From Winogradskyella thalassocola (GTDB lineage Bacteria > Bacteroidota > Bacteroidia > Flavobacteriales > Flavobacteriaceae), in NCBI RefSeq assembly GCF_900099995.1, contig NZ_FNCZ01000005.1, positions 167,973 to 231,972 on the forward strand: a stretch of DNA of 64,000 bases, read 5' to 3'. The notes below the pieces were generated by a model that made no database searches, had not been told where the DNA came from, and worked only from the letters and a program-made list of their open reading frames with translations. A program made the position numbers and the translations under genes. Shown here piece by piece: positions 34,674 to 44,312 of this stretch. The first letter of the stretch is position 1, and every line of letters starts with the position of its first letter.

Positions 34674-35879
34674 ATGAAAAACACACAATATATAATTTTA
34701 GCACTACTAACAGTTTCATTTTTAGTTGTTGCTTGCGGAAATAAAGAAAGCCATAAGGAAGGTGATGGTCATTCCCATAACGAGGAACAAAAGATTGAAG
34801 AAAACGATGACCATAGCGAAGGCGAAGAAGTGATGCTTTCACAACAACAGTTTGAAGCTTTAAAAATGAAGATAGACACCATTGCATTGCGTAATATGAG
34901 TGGTTATGTAGAAGCAAATGGCACATTGGAAGTACCACCACAAAGTGAAGCAGCAATAACTTCTGTAGTTGGTGCAAATGTGTTATCCATAAAAGTGATT
35001 GAAGGAGACAAAGTGAATAAAGGTCAAATTGTGGCATATCTTTCACATCCAAATATTATTCAAATGCAAACCGATTATTTGAATGCTTTTAGCAATAGTA
35101 ATTTTTTAAAGAAGAACTTTGAGCGTCAACAAAAATTATATGATGCGGGAGTTGGCTCTGGTGCAAATTTTCAAAAGGCCGAAGCCGAATATGATGCCTC
35201 TAAAGCTATGGTAAATGGATTGGAAGCGCAGTTGAAACTATTAAACATAAATACGTCATCAGTACGAAATGGAACAATTGCTCAAAGTATATCATTACGC
35301 AGTCCTATTGAAGGCTATGTGCAAAAGGTAGAAGTAAAAACAGGACAGTATGTTGAACCACAAACTGAACTCTTTGAAATTGTAAATACACATCACGTTC
35401 ACGCTGATTTAATGGTCTTTGAAAAAGATGTGTATAAAGTTAAGAAAGGTCAAAAAGTAAGCTTTAATATACAAACAATGCAAGATGAAGAATTAACAGC
35501 AGAAATCTATTCCGTAAGCAAAACATTTGAAGATGACCCTAAAGCAGTACACGTACACGCTGAAATTGAAAACAAGAAAGGTAACTTAATTCCTGGAATG
35601 TATATCCAAGGTAAAATTCAAGTAGAGAACACCAAAACAAAAGCACTTCCTGAAAGTGCGATAGTAAAAGAAGGTGATAGATTTTTCGTGTTTTCGGCAG
35701 AAAAAGAAAATGACGATTGGAGTTTTAAACCTATTGAAGTGCTTTTAGGAGCAAAAGATGGCAATTGGGTAGCTGTTCAATTTACTGAAGAACAAGATAA
35801 AATCACAAAATTCGCTTATAACAATGCGTATTATTTAATAGCCGAAATGAAAAAAGGAGAAGCAGAACACGAACATTAG
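34674..35879 (+). CDS. czcB: CzcB/CusB-type RND periplasmic adaptor
   Basis: The 401-residue protein is a probable lipoprotein (VSFLVVACGNKESHKE), followed by a His-rich stretch HSHNEEQKIEENDDHSEG. Then come a beta-barrel/lipoyl domain split by a coiled coil (RQQKLYDAGVGSGANFQKAE). The lipoyl second half is SLRSPIEGYVQKVEV. It bridges the RND pump to the outer membrane factor. The spacing to the neighbours is 4 and 3 bases, so it is co-transcribed with the pump and the Fur-family gene. Confidence 0.88.
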   Translation: MKNTQYIILALLTVSFLVVACGNKESHKEGDGHSHNEEQKIEENDDHSEGEEVMLSQQQFEALKMKIDTIALRNMSGYVEANGTLEVPPQSEAAITSVVGANVLSIKVIEGDKVNKGQIVAYLSHPNIIQMQTDYLNAFSNSNFLKKNFERQQKLYDAGVGSGANFQKAEAEYDASKAMVNGLEAQLKLLNINTSSVRNGTIAQSISLRSPIEGYVQKVEVKTGQYVEPQTELFEIVNTHHVHADLMVFEKDVYKVKKGQKVSFNIQTMQDEELTAEIYSVSKTFEDDPKAVHVHAEIENKKGNLIPGMYIQGKIQVENTKTKALPESAIVKEGDRFFVFSAEKENDDWSFKPIEVLLGAKDGNWVAVQFTEEQDKITKFAYNNAYYLIAEMKKGEAEHEH

Positions 35880-35882
35880 ATT

Positions 35883-36296
35883 ATGCAAACCATAGAACAA
35901 TTATTAGAGTTAAAAAATATTCGCGTTACGGCAATGCGTTTATTGATTTATAAGTTTCTTGTAAATAAACAAGTAGCAGTAACATTAAGTGATATAGAAA
36001 ATGCTTTTGAAAAAGCAGATAGAACTACATTGTACAGAACTATTAAAACATTCGAGGAAAAAGATATTGTGCATCAAATAGATGATGGTACAGGTATTAC
36101 TAAATATGCTTTATGTGAACAAGGTTGTAGTTGTGATATAAATAAAGATTTACACTTACATTTCCATTGTAACAATTGTAATGAAACCATTTGCTTAACA
36201 GACCATAAAATACCAAAAATTAAAGTGCCTGATGGCTTTGTTTCAGAAAATGTAAACTTGGTTGTAAAAGGTATATGTGATAAGTGTAGTGGATAA
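35883..36296 (+). CDS. Fur-family metal regulator
   Basis: The 137-residue protein has an N-terminal winged helix (DRTTLYRTIKTFEEKDIVHQI) and a C-terminal metal domain with LHLHFHCNNCNETICL and ICDKC, two CxxC pairs that hold structural zinc. It should repress the operon when metal is bound or released. It lies three bases after the adaptor gene. A zinc or similar metal specificity is plausible from the neighbours. TTGCA-containing repeats at two promoters in the island may be its operators. Confidence 0.8.
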   Translation: MQTIEQLLELKNIRVTAMRLLIYKFLVNKQVAVTLSDIENAFEKADRTTLYRTIKTFEEKDIVHQIDDGTGITKYALCEQGCSCDINKDLHLHFHCNNCNETICLTDHKIPKIKVPDGFVSENVNLVVKGICDKCSG

Positions 36297-36299
36297 CAA

Positions 36300-36330
36300 A
36301 TGCACTTCCATTGCACTAACGATTGTACTA
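36300..36330. promoter_or_regulatory. Repeated TTGCACTA sites before the DUF3703 gene
   Basis: ATGCACTT at 36300, TTGCACTA at 36311 and TTGTACTA at 36323 recur at 11-12 base steps, as do the TTGCAACA sites at 29758. The TTG used by the longer frame of the next gene lies inside this array. Confidence 0.4.
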
Positions 36331-36346
36331 CTTTTATTCAAAATTA

Positions 36347-36715
36347 ATGGATATGAAGTTTAATGCTAAAATACCTAAACCTCTTAAACAGGCTTATAAC
36401 GAAGAATTAAAACGATATAGTTTCTGTTTAGAAAATAAGCAGTATAGTAATGCTTGGTATCATTTAGAACGCAGTCATATCATAGGGCAATCTTACCCAA
36501 TAGAACATACCTATTCACATTGGTTAATGCTAAAGTTTGGATTTATGCAAAAAGATGCTAAAGAAGTACTCGGTCAAATTATTAGGTTACTTGTTGGTGG
36601 TTGGAAATCATTTATTGACCACGTGCCACTTGGTAACACAGGCAGTGCAAACGTACCACCATTAAAATCTATGCCTATACCTAATGATATTAAAAATTTA
36701 TTCAATTCAAAATGA
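36347..36715 (+). CDS. DUF3703 protein
   Basis: The 122-residue protein has a His-containing helical pattern (AWYHLERSHIIGQSYPIEHTYSHWLMLKFG) typical of DUF3703 proteins found beside metal-efflux genes. Two close ATGs (36347 and 36353) are possible starts. The TTG at 36323 would overlap the repeated operator-like sites. Its role is unknown; the context points to metal handling. It overlaps the P-type ATPase gene by four bases. Confidence 0.75.
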   Translation: MDMKFNAKIPKPLKQAYNEELKRYSFCLENKQYSNAWYHLERSHIIGQSYPIEHTYSHWLMLKFGFMQKDAKEVLGQIIRLLVGGWKSFIDHVPLGNTGSANVPPLKSMPIPNDIKNLFNSK

Positions 36716-38661
36716 AGAAAAAGAAAGTCAATTTAAGGGATTTAAAACCAAATTCAGAAGAACAACATTCTCACGATGATGGTCATAATCACGCTAATGG
36801 AAGTGCATTTAAAACTTATGTGCCAGCAATTATAAGTTTTACGATGCTTATGATGGGTATAGGTTTAGATTATTTTGATGTTTCTTTTTTTAAGAATTGG
36901 ACTCGCATTATATGGTATGGTATTGCTTATTTACCAGTTGGACTTCCTGTTGTAAAAGAAGGCTGGGAAAGTATTAAAAAAGGCGATGTATTTACAGAGT
37001 TCTTTTTAATGTCTATAGCCACTATTGGAGCCTTTATTATTGGCGAATATCCTGAAGGTGTTGCAGTAATGTTGTTTTATGCAGTTGGGGAATTATTCCA
37101 AAATGCAGCAGTTAACAGAGCAAAAGGAAATATAAAAGCCTTACTTGATGTAAGACCAAATGAAGCTCTGGTATATCGCAACAATAATTATGTGTCTGTA
37201 AGTCCAGAAACGGTTGAAATTGGTGAAAAAGTGCAAGTACGTGTAGGAGAAAAAATCCCTTTAGATGGTATTCTACTTTCCGACAAAGGTTCATTCAACA
37301 CAGCAGCATTAACAGGTGAAAGTAAACCAGATACGATTGCAAAAGGCGAAAAAGTATTTGCTGGAAGTATTAATATGGATGGCGTTATTGAAATTGAAAC
37401 CACCAAAGAATTTAAAGATAGTTCCATTGCTCGAATTTTGGATATGGTACAGAACGCAACAGCTCGAAAATCTAAAACAGAATTATTCATCAGACAATTC
37501 GCTCGTATTTACACACCAATAGTTGTGTTTTTAGCAATAGGTGTTACGTTTCTACCATACTTTTTTGTAGATGATTATGTTTTTAGAGATTGGTTATACA
37601 GAGCCTTAATTTTCTTGGTGATTTCTTGTCCTTGTGCTTTGGTAATATCAATTCCATTAGGTTATTTCGGAGGATTGGGAGCAGCTTCAAAAAACGGAAT
37701 TTTATTTAAAGGCGCTTCCTTTTTAGATGCAATGACCAAGATAAACACGTTGGTGATGGATAAAACTGGAACGGTTACTAAAGGTGTTTTCAAAATAAAA
37801 GAAATCAAAGCAATTGGTTGGGATGAAAAAGAGTTTATGAAGTACCTGATGGCGATGGAAGAACAATCCACACATCCTATTGCAAAAGCTATTTTAGAAT
37901 ATAAAGATGAAGGCGCAGATTATGAGGCTTCCGAAGTTACAGAAATAGCAGGAAAAGGTTTAAAAGGTATAGTAAATGGTAAGACTGTTTTAGTTGGTAA
38001 TAAAGCCCTAATGTCAGCCAATAATATTAAAGTTTTAGAGGAAACAGAAACTATTGTAGAATCTATAGTATTAGAATCTATAGACAATGAATTTGCAGGT
38101 TATGTTGTCATTGCAGATGAATTAAAAGAAGATGCAAAAGAAACAATTACCAATTTACATAAAGTAGGTATTAATAATATAATGATGCTTTCTGGAGATA
38201 AGGATTCCATTACCCAACAAGTAGCAAGAGAATTAAATATTGAAAAGGCTAAAGGTGGTTTGTTACCAGAAGATAAATTAAATGAAGTTGAGCTTTTAAA
38301 ACAAAATCCTGAAAATAAAATTGCTTTTATAGGTGATGGTATTAATGACGCACCAGTTTTAGCAGCAAGTGATGTAGGAATAGCAATGGGTGGTTTAGGT
38401 AGTGATGTCGCTATTGAAACAGCAGATGTTATCATTCAAACAGACCAACCTTCAAAAGTGGTAAAAGCGATTAAAATTAGTCGTTCCACTCGTAAAATTG
38501 TATGGCAAAACATCATTTTAGCATTTGGAGTAAAAGTAATTGTTCTGATTTTAGGAGCAGGTGGTTTAGCAACAATGTGGGAAGCAGTTTTTGCCGATGT
38601 TGGTGTGGCTTTATTAGCAATATTAAATGCAGTTAGACTACAACGAATGCGATGGAGTTAA
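36712..38661 (+). CDS. Zn/Cd/Co-type P1B ATPase
   Basis: The 649-residue metal-exporting ATPase has an N-terminal His-rich stretch (EEQHSHDDGHNHANG) rather than a CxxC HMA domain. CPCALVIS marks the metal-binding membrane helix, DKTGTVTKG the phosphorylated Asp and GDGINDAPVLA the hinge motif. Its overlap with DUF3703 and place in a Czc operon suggest Zn, Cd or Co as substrate. The phosphorylation and hinge motifs are complete. Confidence 0.88.
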   Translation: MKKKKVNLRDLKPNSEEQHSHDDGHNHANGSAFKTYVPAIISFTMLMMGIGLDYFDVSFFKNWTRIIWYGIAYLPVGLPVVKEGWESIKKGDVFTEFFLMSIATIGAFIIGEYPEGVAVMLFYAVGELFQNAAVNRAKGNIKALLDVRPNEALVYRNNNYVSVSPETVEIGEKVQVRVGEKIPLDGILLSDKGSFNTAALTGESKPDTIAKGEKVFAGSINMDGVIEIETTKEFKDSSIARILDMVQNATARKSKTELFIRQFARIYTPIVVFLAIGVTFLPYFFVDDYVFRDWLYRALIFLVISCPCALVISIPLGYFGGLGAASKNGILFKGASFLDAMTKINTLVMDKTGTVTKGVFKIKEIKAIGWDEKEFMKYLMAMEEQSTHPIAKAILEYKDEGADYEASEVTEIAGKGLKGIVNGKTVLVGNKALMSANNIKVLEETETIVESIVLESIDNEFAGYVVIADELKEDAKETITNLHKVGINNIMMLSGDKDSITQQVARELNIEKAKGGLLPEDKLNEVELLKQNPENKIAFIGDGINDAPVLAASDVGIAMGGLGSDVAIETADVIIQTDQPSKVVKAIKISRSTRKIVWQNIILAFGVKVIVLILGAGGLATMWEAVFADVGVALLAILNAVRLQRMRWS

Positions 38662-38722
38662 CCATTAAACTTCTGTTAAACAAAATGAACATTTGTTAAA
38701 ATTTCGTAACTTCGCAAACAGT

Positions 38723-39136
38723 ATGAAACAAGTATTCCATAAAATAATGTCTTTAGCAATGGCTTTTGTAGTGTTATGCTCTACAATGTCATTTACGCTT
38801 AATATGCATTTTTGTGGAGATGCTTTAGTAGAAACAGCTGTTTTTAATAAGGCTAAGGGTTGTGGTATGGAAATGCAAAAGCCATCTACAGAAGGATGTG
38901 CTATTACCAAGAAAAACTGTTGTAATGATGAACAATTGGTAGTTGATGGTCAAGACGAACTACAATTACAAGTTGACAAAATTTCTTTTGAACAACAAGT
39001 TTTCATTGCCTCATTGGTTTATACCTATATTAACCTTTTTGAAGGTTTAGATAACAATGTATCTTCTTTTGAAGAATATGAACCACCACTCGTCGTCAGG
39101 CAAATCTTCAAGATTGACGAGACTTATTTAATTTGA
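38723..39136 (+). CDS. HYC_CC_PP family exported protein
   Basis: The 137-residue protein starts MKQVFHKIMSLAMAFVV, a signal peptide. The mature part has MHFCGD, AKGCGME, GCAITKKNCCN and a late EPPLVVR, the His-Cys, Cys-Cys and Pro-Pro pattern of this family. It is probably a periplasmic metal-binding partner of the CusA pump encoded next. The start at 38723 is preferred: it follows a TAACTTCG box at 38707, which the longer frame from 38693 would translate. Confidence 0.75.
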   Translation: MKQVFHKIMSLAMAFVVLCSTMSFTLNMHFCGDALVETAVFNKAKGCGMEMQKPSTEGCAITKKNCCNDEQLVVDGQDELQLQVDKISFEQQVFIASLVYTYINLFEGLDNNVSSFEEYEPPLVVRQIFKIDETYLI

Positions 39137-39156
39137 TTTTTAAACAATAGACTGTT

Positions 39157-39189
39157 TTATCCTATGACTTTATAATGTCATAAGGATAA
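39157..39189. repeat. Hairpin in the leader of cusA
   Basis: TTATCCTATGAC pairs with GTCATAAGGATAA (12 pairs, one bulge, loop about eight bases) between the HYC_CC_PP gene and cusA. It lacks a T tract, so it is more likely a regulatory or stabilising structure than a terminator. Confidence 0.45.
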
Positions 39190-39247
39190 TTTGCTGTATT
39201 CGGTGTTTTCTTAACGCCAATGTCTAACTGTTTAATAATCAAATCAT

Positions 39248-42200
39248 ATGCTTAATAAAGCAATCAAATTTCTTATAGAGAATAAACTCGTTGCAGTTCT
39301 GCTACTTGCTCTTTTTGTTGGATGGGGAACTGTAAACGCACCTTTCAATTGGGATACTGGATTTTTACCAAGTAATCCTGTGGCTGTTGATGCCATCCCA
39401 GATATCGGAGAAAATCAACAAATTGTATTTACAAAGTGGGATGGTCGTTCGCCACAAGATATAGAAGACCAAATCACTTATCCATTAACCACATCCTTAT
39501 TAGGTATTCCAGGAGTAAAAACCATTCGTAGTTCGTCTATGTTTGGGTTTTCAAGTATCTATATCATTTTTGAAGAAGATGTAGAATTCTATTGGAGTCG
39601 TAGTCGTATTCTAGAAAAACTCAATTCATTACCAAGTGGTTTATTACCTGAAGGTGTTAATCCTGCTTTGGGTCCAGATGCAACAGGATTAGGACAAATA
39701 TTTTGGTACACACTTGAAGGACGTGATGAAAACGGAAAAGTTACTGGTGGTTGGGATTTACAAGAGTTACGCAGTATTCAAGATTACTATGTAAAATATG
39801 CACTATCCTCTGCAAGCGGTGTTTCGGAAGTCGCTTCAATTGGTGGTTATGTTCAAGAATATCAAGTGGATGTCAACCCAGAATTAATGCGTCAATATAA
39901 TATAGGATTGCATCACGTTGTAAAAGCAGTTAAGGAAAGTAATAAAGACATTGGTGCACAAACTATTGAAATTAATAATGCAGAATATTTAGTACGTGGT
40001 TTAGGTTATGTGAAATCTATTGAAGACATAGAAAATGCAGTCGTTACTTCCGAAAATTATACAGCAATACGAATCAAAGATATTGGAAAAGTCTCTTTAG
40101 GTCCAGCAACACGACGTGGGTTATTAGATAAAGAAGGTGCAGAAGTTGTAGGTGCTGTTGTTGTAGCTCGTTACGGAGCAAACCCAATGGAAGTTATTAA
40201 TAATGTAAAAGAAAAAATTAATGAATTAAGTGCAGGATTACCTTCAAAAGTATTAGCAGATGGTAGAACATCACAAGTAACCATAGTGCCATTTTATGAT
40301 AGAACAGAATTGATTAAAGAAACGTTAGGTACACTTAATGAAGCCTTAACATTAGAGATACTAATTACCATTTTGGTCATTATCATTATGGTATTTAATC
40401 TTCGGGCATCGGTACTTATATCTGGACTACTACCAGTTGCGGTTTTAATGGTTTTTATAGCAATGAAGTTCTTTGGTGTAGATGCAAACATCGTCGCATT
40501 ATCTGGTATTGCAATTGCTATTGGTACAATGGTCGATGTTGGTGTCATACTTTCAGAAAACATTATAAGGCACTTGGATGAAGATGATGGAACAAAACCC
40601 ATTAATACGGTAGTTTATAACGCCACAGCAGAAGTATCTGGTGCAATCGTTACCGCAGTAATGACAACCATAATCAGTTTCATTCCAGTCTTTACAATGA
40701 TTGGCGCTGAAGGTAAACTATTTAGACCGTTAGCATTCACAAAAACCTTTGCATTAACAGCTTCCATAATTGTAGCCTTGTTTTTAATACCACCATTCGC
40801 TGCATTTTTATTCAGAAAGAAAAGTATTAAAAACACTTTTAAATATGTTTTAAATGGTGTTTTAATAGCTTTAGGAGTCGTAGCAATAGTCTTTGGGTAT
40901 TGGTTAGGATTGATTTTGATAGCTTTTGGAATTACAGCACTTCTCAATCTTCAAAGTAAGATAACAGACAAACAAACTAATCTTATCAATATCATTATTT
41001 CAGCATCTGCGATAGTATTCCTGTTAGCCGAATATTGGCGACCATTAGGCGTTGATAAAAGTATCTTTTGGAATCTCATTTTTGTAAGTATTATATGCTT
41101 TGGTTTATTAGGTGTTTTTTCGCTATTCATCAAATACTATACGCGTATTTTAAAGTGGTGTTTAGATAATAAATTATTGTTTTTGTCTATTCCTACTGCG
41201 ATTGTTATTGCAGGGTTTTTCATAATGAAGAATACAGGAAAAGAGTTTATGCCATCATTAAATGAAGGCTCATTTCTACTAATGCCAACATCTATGCCTC
41301 ATTCTGGCGTAGAAGAAAACAAACGAGTTTTACAGCAATTAGATATGGCAGTAGCCAGTATTCCAGAAATTGAAACAGTTGTAGGTAAAGCAGGTAGAAC
41401 AGAATCAGCGTTAGACCCAGCACCTCTATCTATGTATGAGAACATCATTCAGTATAAGCCAGAGTATATGCTGAATGAAAGCAGAGTGCGCCAACGTTAC
41501 AAAGTAAATGAGGATGGTTTGTTTGAATTAAAAGATGGTCGATTAATTCATAACGAAAATATAGATGTCAGTTCGAGCGCAGTCGAGAACAAAGTGATAA
41601 TCAAATCAACTTTATTAAATGTCCAAAGGTCTCAATTGATTGAAGATAAGGATGGCGAATATTATCGTAATTGGCGACCAGAAATTGAATCACCTGATGA
41701 TATTTGGGATGAAATTGTAAGAGTTACCAAATTACCAGGTGTTACGTCAGCACCAAAGCTACAACCGATTGAAACCCGATTGGTAATGCTTCAAACAGGA
41801 ATGCGAGCACCTATGGGAATAAAAGTAAAAGGTCAAGACTTAAAGCAAATTGAAGCGTTTGGTGTGCAATTAGAAAACATCATCAAGGAAGCTGAAGGCG
41901 TTAAAAAGGAAGCTGTTTTTGCAGACCGTATCGTCGGTAAACCCTATTTGTTAATTGATATTGATAGAGAGAAAATTGCACGTTATGGAATTTCTATACA
42001 AGATGTTCAGGATGTATTAAAAGTCGCAGTTGGTGGTATGGTATTAACACAAACGGTTGAAGGTCGTGAGCGCTATGGTGTTCGTGTGCGATACCCAAGA
42101 GAATTAAGAGCAAATCCAACAGACTTACAACAGATTTATGTGCCAGTTGAAAAAGGCAGTCCTGTTCCATTAAGCGAATTGGCAACCATTCGCTACGAAC

Positions 42201-42988
42201 AAGGTCCACAAGTCATTAAAAGTGAAGACACCTTTTTAGTAGGTTATGTCTTGTTTGATAAATTAGATGGTTTTGCAGAAGTAAGCGTTGTTGAAAATGC
42301 ACAAGCATTAATCCAAGAAAAGATAGATTCAGGCGAATTAATAGTTCCAAAAGGAATCAACTATGCATTCACAGGAACGTATGAAAATCAATTACGAGCA
42401 GAAAAAACACTATCTGTTGTTGTACCGTTAGCATTGGCAATTATCTTTTTAATACTGTATTTCCAATTCCGTTCTGTGGCAACCTCATTAATGGTATTTA
42501 CAGGTATAGCAGTAGCGTTTGCAGGTGGATTTATAATGATATGGCTCTATGGTCAAGATTGGTTTTTAAACTTCAGTTTCTTTGGCGAAAATCTGCGTGA
42601 TTTATTCCAGATGCACCCAATTAATTTAAGTGTGGCTGTTTGGGTAGGCTTTATTGCACTATTTGGTATTGCAACAGATGATGGTGTGGTTATGGCAACA
42701 TATTTAACGCAAACTTTTGATAGAAATACACCAGATAACAAAAAGGAAATTAGAGCATCTATTGTAGAAGCAGGTGAAAAACGTATTAGACCGTGTTTAA
42801 TGACTACAGCAACAACCATTTTAGCACTCTTGCCTGTACTCACATCTACAGGACGAGGAAGCGATATTATGATTCCTATGGCCATACCAAGTTTTGGAGG
42901 TATGCTTATAGCCTTAATAACCTTATTTGTTGTACCAGTTTTATATAGCTGGAAATCCGAAGTTCAACTTAAAAGAGCAACAAAATGA
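39248..42988 (+). CDS. cusA: CusA-type Cu/Ag RND efflux pump
   Basis: The 1246-residue transporter has the CusA signature opening (VAVDAIPDIGENQQIVFTKW) and twelve predicted membrane segments. Its middle has an extra membrane stretch near residues 535-620 compared with the other RND pump in the island. Neighbours (TolC, copper ATPase, CusB with metal-binding domain) point to copper or silver. Its stop overlaps the TolC start by four bases. Although of the same family as the pump at 30335, it is not a close duplicate and lacks the fused TolC domain. Confidence 0.9.
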   Translation: MLNKAIKFLIENKLVAVLLLALFVGWGTVNAPFNWDTGFLPSNPVAVDAIPDIGENQQIVFTKWDGRSPQDIEDQITYPLTTSLLGIPGVKTIRSSSMFGFSSIYIIFEEDVEFYWSRSRILEKLNSLPSGLLPEGVNPALGPDATGLGQIFWYTLEGRDENGKVTGGWDLQELRSIQDYYVKYALSSASGVSEVASIGGYVQEYQVDVNPELMRQYNIGLHHVVKAVKESNKDIGAQTIEINNAEYLVRGLGYVKSIEDIENAVVTSENYTAIRIKDIGKVSLGPATRRGLLDKEGAEVVGAVVVARYGANPMEVINNVKEKINELSAGLPSKVLADGRTSQVTIVPFYDRTELIKETLGTLNEALTLEILITILVIIIMVFNLRASVLISGLLPVAVLMVFIAMKFFGVDANIVALSGIAIAIGTMVDVGVILSENIIRHLDEDDGTKPINTVVYNATAEVSGAIVTAVMTTIISFIPVFTMIGAEGKLFRPLAFTKTFALTASIIVALFLIPPFAAFLFRKKSIKNTFKYVLNGVLIALGVVAIVFGYWLGLILIAFGITALLNLQSKITDKQTNLINIIISASAIVFLLAEYWRPLGVDKSIFWNLIFVSIICFGLLGVFSLFIKYYTRILKWCLDNKLLFLSIPTAIVIAGFFIMKNTGKEFMPSLNEGSFLLMPTSMPHSGVEENKRVLQQLDMAVASIPEIETVVGKAGRTESALDPAPLSMYENIIQYKPEYMLNESRVRQRYKVNEDGLFELKDGRLIHNENIDVSSSAVENKVIIKSTLLNVQRSQLIEDKDGEYYRNWRPEIESPDDIWDEIVRVTKLPGVTSAPKLQPIETRLVMLQTGMRAPMGIKVKGQDLKQIEAFGVQLENIIKEAEGVKKEAVFADRIVGKPYLLIDIDREKIARYGISIQDVQDVLKVAVGGMVLTQTVEGRERYGVRVRYPRELRANPTDLQQIYVPVEKGSPVPLSELATIRYEQGPQVIKSEDTFLVGYVLFDKLDGFAEVSVVENAQALIQEKIDSGELIVPKGINYAFTGTYENQLRAEKTLSVVVPLALAIIFLILYFQFRSVATSLMVFTGIAVAFAGGFIMIWLYGQDWFLNFSFFGENLRDLFQMHPINLSVAVWVGFIALFGIATDDGVVMATYLTQTFDRNTPDNKKEIRASIVEAGEKRIRPCLMTTATTILALLPVLTSTGRGSDIMIPMAIPSFGGMLIALITLFVVPVLYSWKSEVQLKRATK

Positions 42989-44220
42989 AATACATAAAAA
43001 TCAATATAAAAACGGTCTTTGTGCTTTGTGCTTTATGCTTCGTGCTTTCTGCGCAAAGTCAAGAGTTAGAAACGCTTATTGATGTTGCACTAAATAACAA
43101 TCCAGAAATTCAAAAATTTGAATTGCAATACAAAAGAGCTTCTGAAAAAGTAAATGAAGTCAATACCATTCCTAATACCGAATTTGGTGTAGGTTACTTT
43201 GTGAGTGAACCAGAAACACGAACAGGTGCGCAACGATTTAAAGTATCGGCTAAACAAATGTTACCGTGGTTTGGCACAATTACATCAAGAGAAAATTATG
43301 TCAGTTCATTAGCTGATGCAAAATATGAAGACATTGTTATTGCAAAGCGAAAATTGATGGCTTCTGTATCACAATCCTATTATAATTTATACGCCAACAA
43401 AGCGAAACAAAAGGTGCTAACAGAAAACATTAAACTATTGGAAACCTATGAGACATTAGCACTAACTTCTGTTGAGGTTGGTAAAGCATCTGCTGTAGAT
43501 GTGTTGCGATTGCAAATGCGTCAAAACGAAATGCAACAACTAAAAGATGTTTTAAGTCAACAGTTTTTAGCAGAACAAACAAATCTTAATAATCTTTTGA
43601 ATAGGGAAAATGATATTGCTGTTACTGTGGTAGATAGTTTAATGATGCCTTCAGAAGACTTTGAAATCACTACTAAAAATTTAGCATTACATCCTGAATT
43701 ATTGAAGTATGATAAACTTTATCAATCTATAGAACAATCAGAATTACTAAACCAAAAAGAAAGCAGTCCTATGATTGGTTTTGGCTTGGATTATATCAAT
43801 GTTTCCGAAAGACCAGATATGAATTTCTCGGATAACGGTAAAGATATTGTGATGCCAATGGTTTCGGTGTCAATCCCAATTTTTAATAAAAAATATAAAT
43901 CTCAAACCAAGCAAAATGAGTTAGAACAGCAAGAAATAACAGCTCAAAAACAGGAACGTTTAAACACTTTGGAAACGCTTTTAAGCAAGGCGATTAATGA
44001 ACGTATTTCTGCAAGAATAAGTTATGCAACGCAAACCAAGAACTTAAAACAAGCCAAAGATGCTGAAGAAATTTTAATCAAAAGCTACGAAACAGGAACG
44101 ATTGATTTTAATGATGTTTTAGATATTCAAGAACTACAATTAAAGTTTCAAATGAACCAAATAGAGTCTATTAAGGGCTACTATGTGCAAAGCACAATTA
44201 TTAATTATTTAATACAATAG
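42985..44220 (+). CDS. TolC-family outer membrane efflux protein
   Basis: The 411-residue protein has a signal peptide ending in VLSAQSQ and two long coiled-coil repeats, as in outer membrane factors. Its start overlaps the cusA stop, so it is the channel of that pump. The separate gene contrasts with the fused channel of the other RND operon. Confidence 0.88.
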   Translation: MKYIKINIKTVFVLCALCFVLSAQSQELETLIDVALNNNPEIQKFELQYKRASEKVNEVNTIPNTEFGVGYFVSEPETRTGAQRFKVSAKQMLPWFGTITSRENYVSSLADAKYEDIVIAKRKLMASVSQSYYNLYANKAKQKVLTENIKLLETYETLALTSVEVGKASAVDVLRLQMRQNEMQQLKDVLSQQFLAEQTNLNNLLNRENDIAVTVVDSLMMPSEDFEITTKNLALHPELLKYDKLYQSIEQSELLNQKESSPMIGFGLDYINVSERPDMNFSDNGKDIVMPMVSVSIPIFNKKYKSQTKQNELEQQEITAQKQERLNTLETLLSKAINERISARISYATQTKNLKQAKDAEEILIKSYETGTIDFNDVLDIQELQLKFQMNQIESIKGYYVQSTIINYLIQ

Positions 44221-44232
44221 TAATGAAATGAG

Positions 44233-44284
44233 CAGATGTATTATTATAAATCTATTCCAGATTTTTATAAGCGAATTACATCTG
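44233..44284. repeat. Nested inverted repeat before the copper ATPase
   Basis: CAGATGTA and TACATCTG form the outer arms. ATAAATCT and AGATTTTTAT form inner arms around a short loop. It is the only structured element in the 92-base gap before the copper ATPase and could be an operator or RNA structure. Confidence 0.45.
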
Positions 44285-44312
44285 TCCATTAAGAAAAAAT
44301 AAATAACAACAG

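Noticed and set aside
36323..36346. TTG start of the DUF3703 protein
   Set aside because: It lies inside the repeated TTGCACTA-like array; two ATGs follow shortly.
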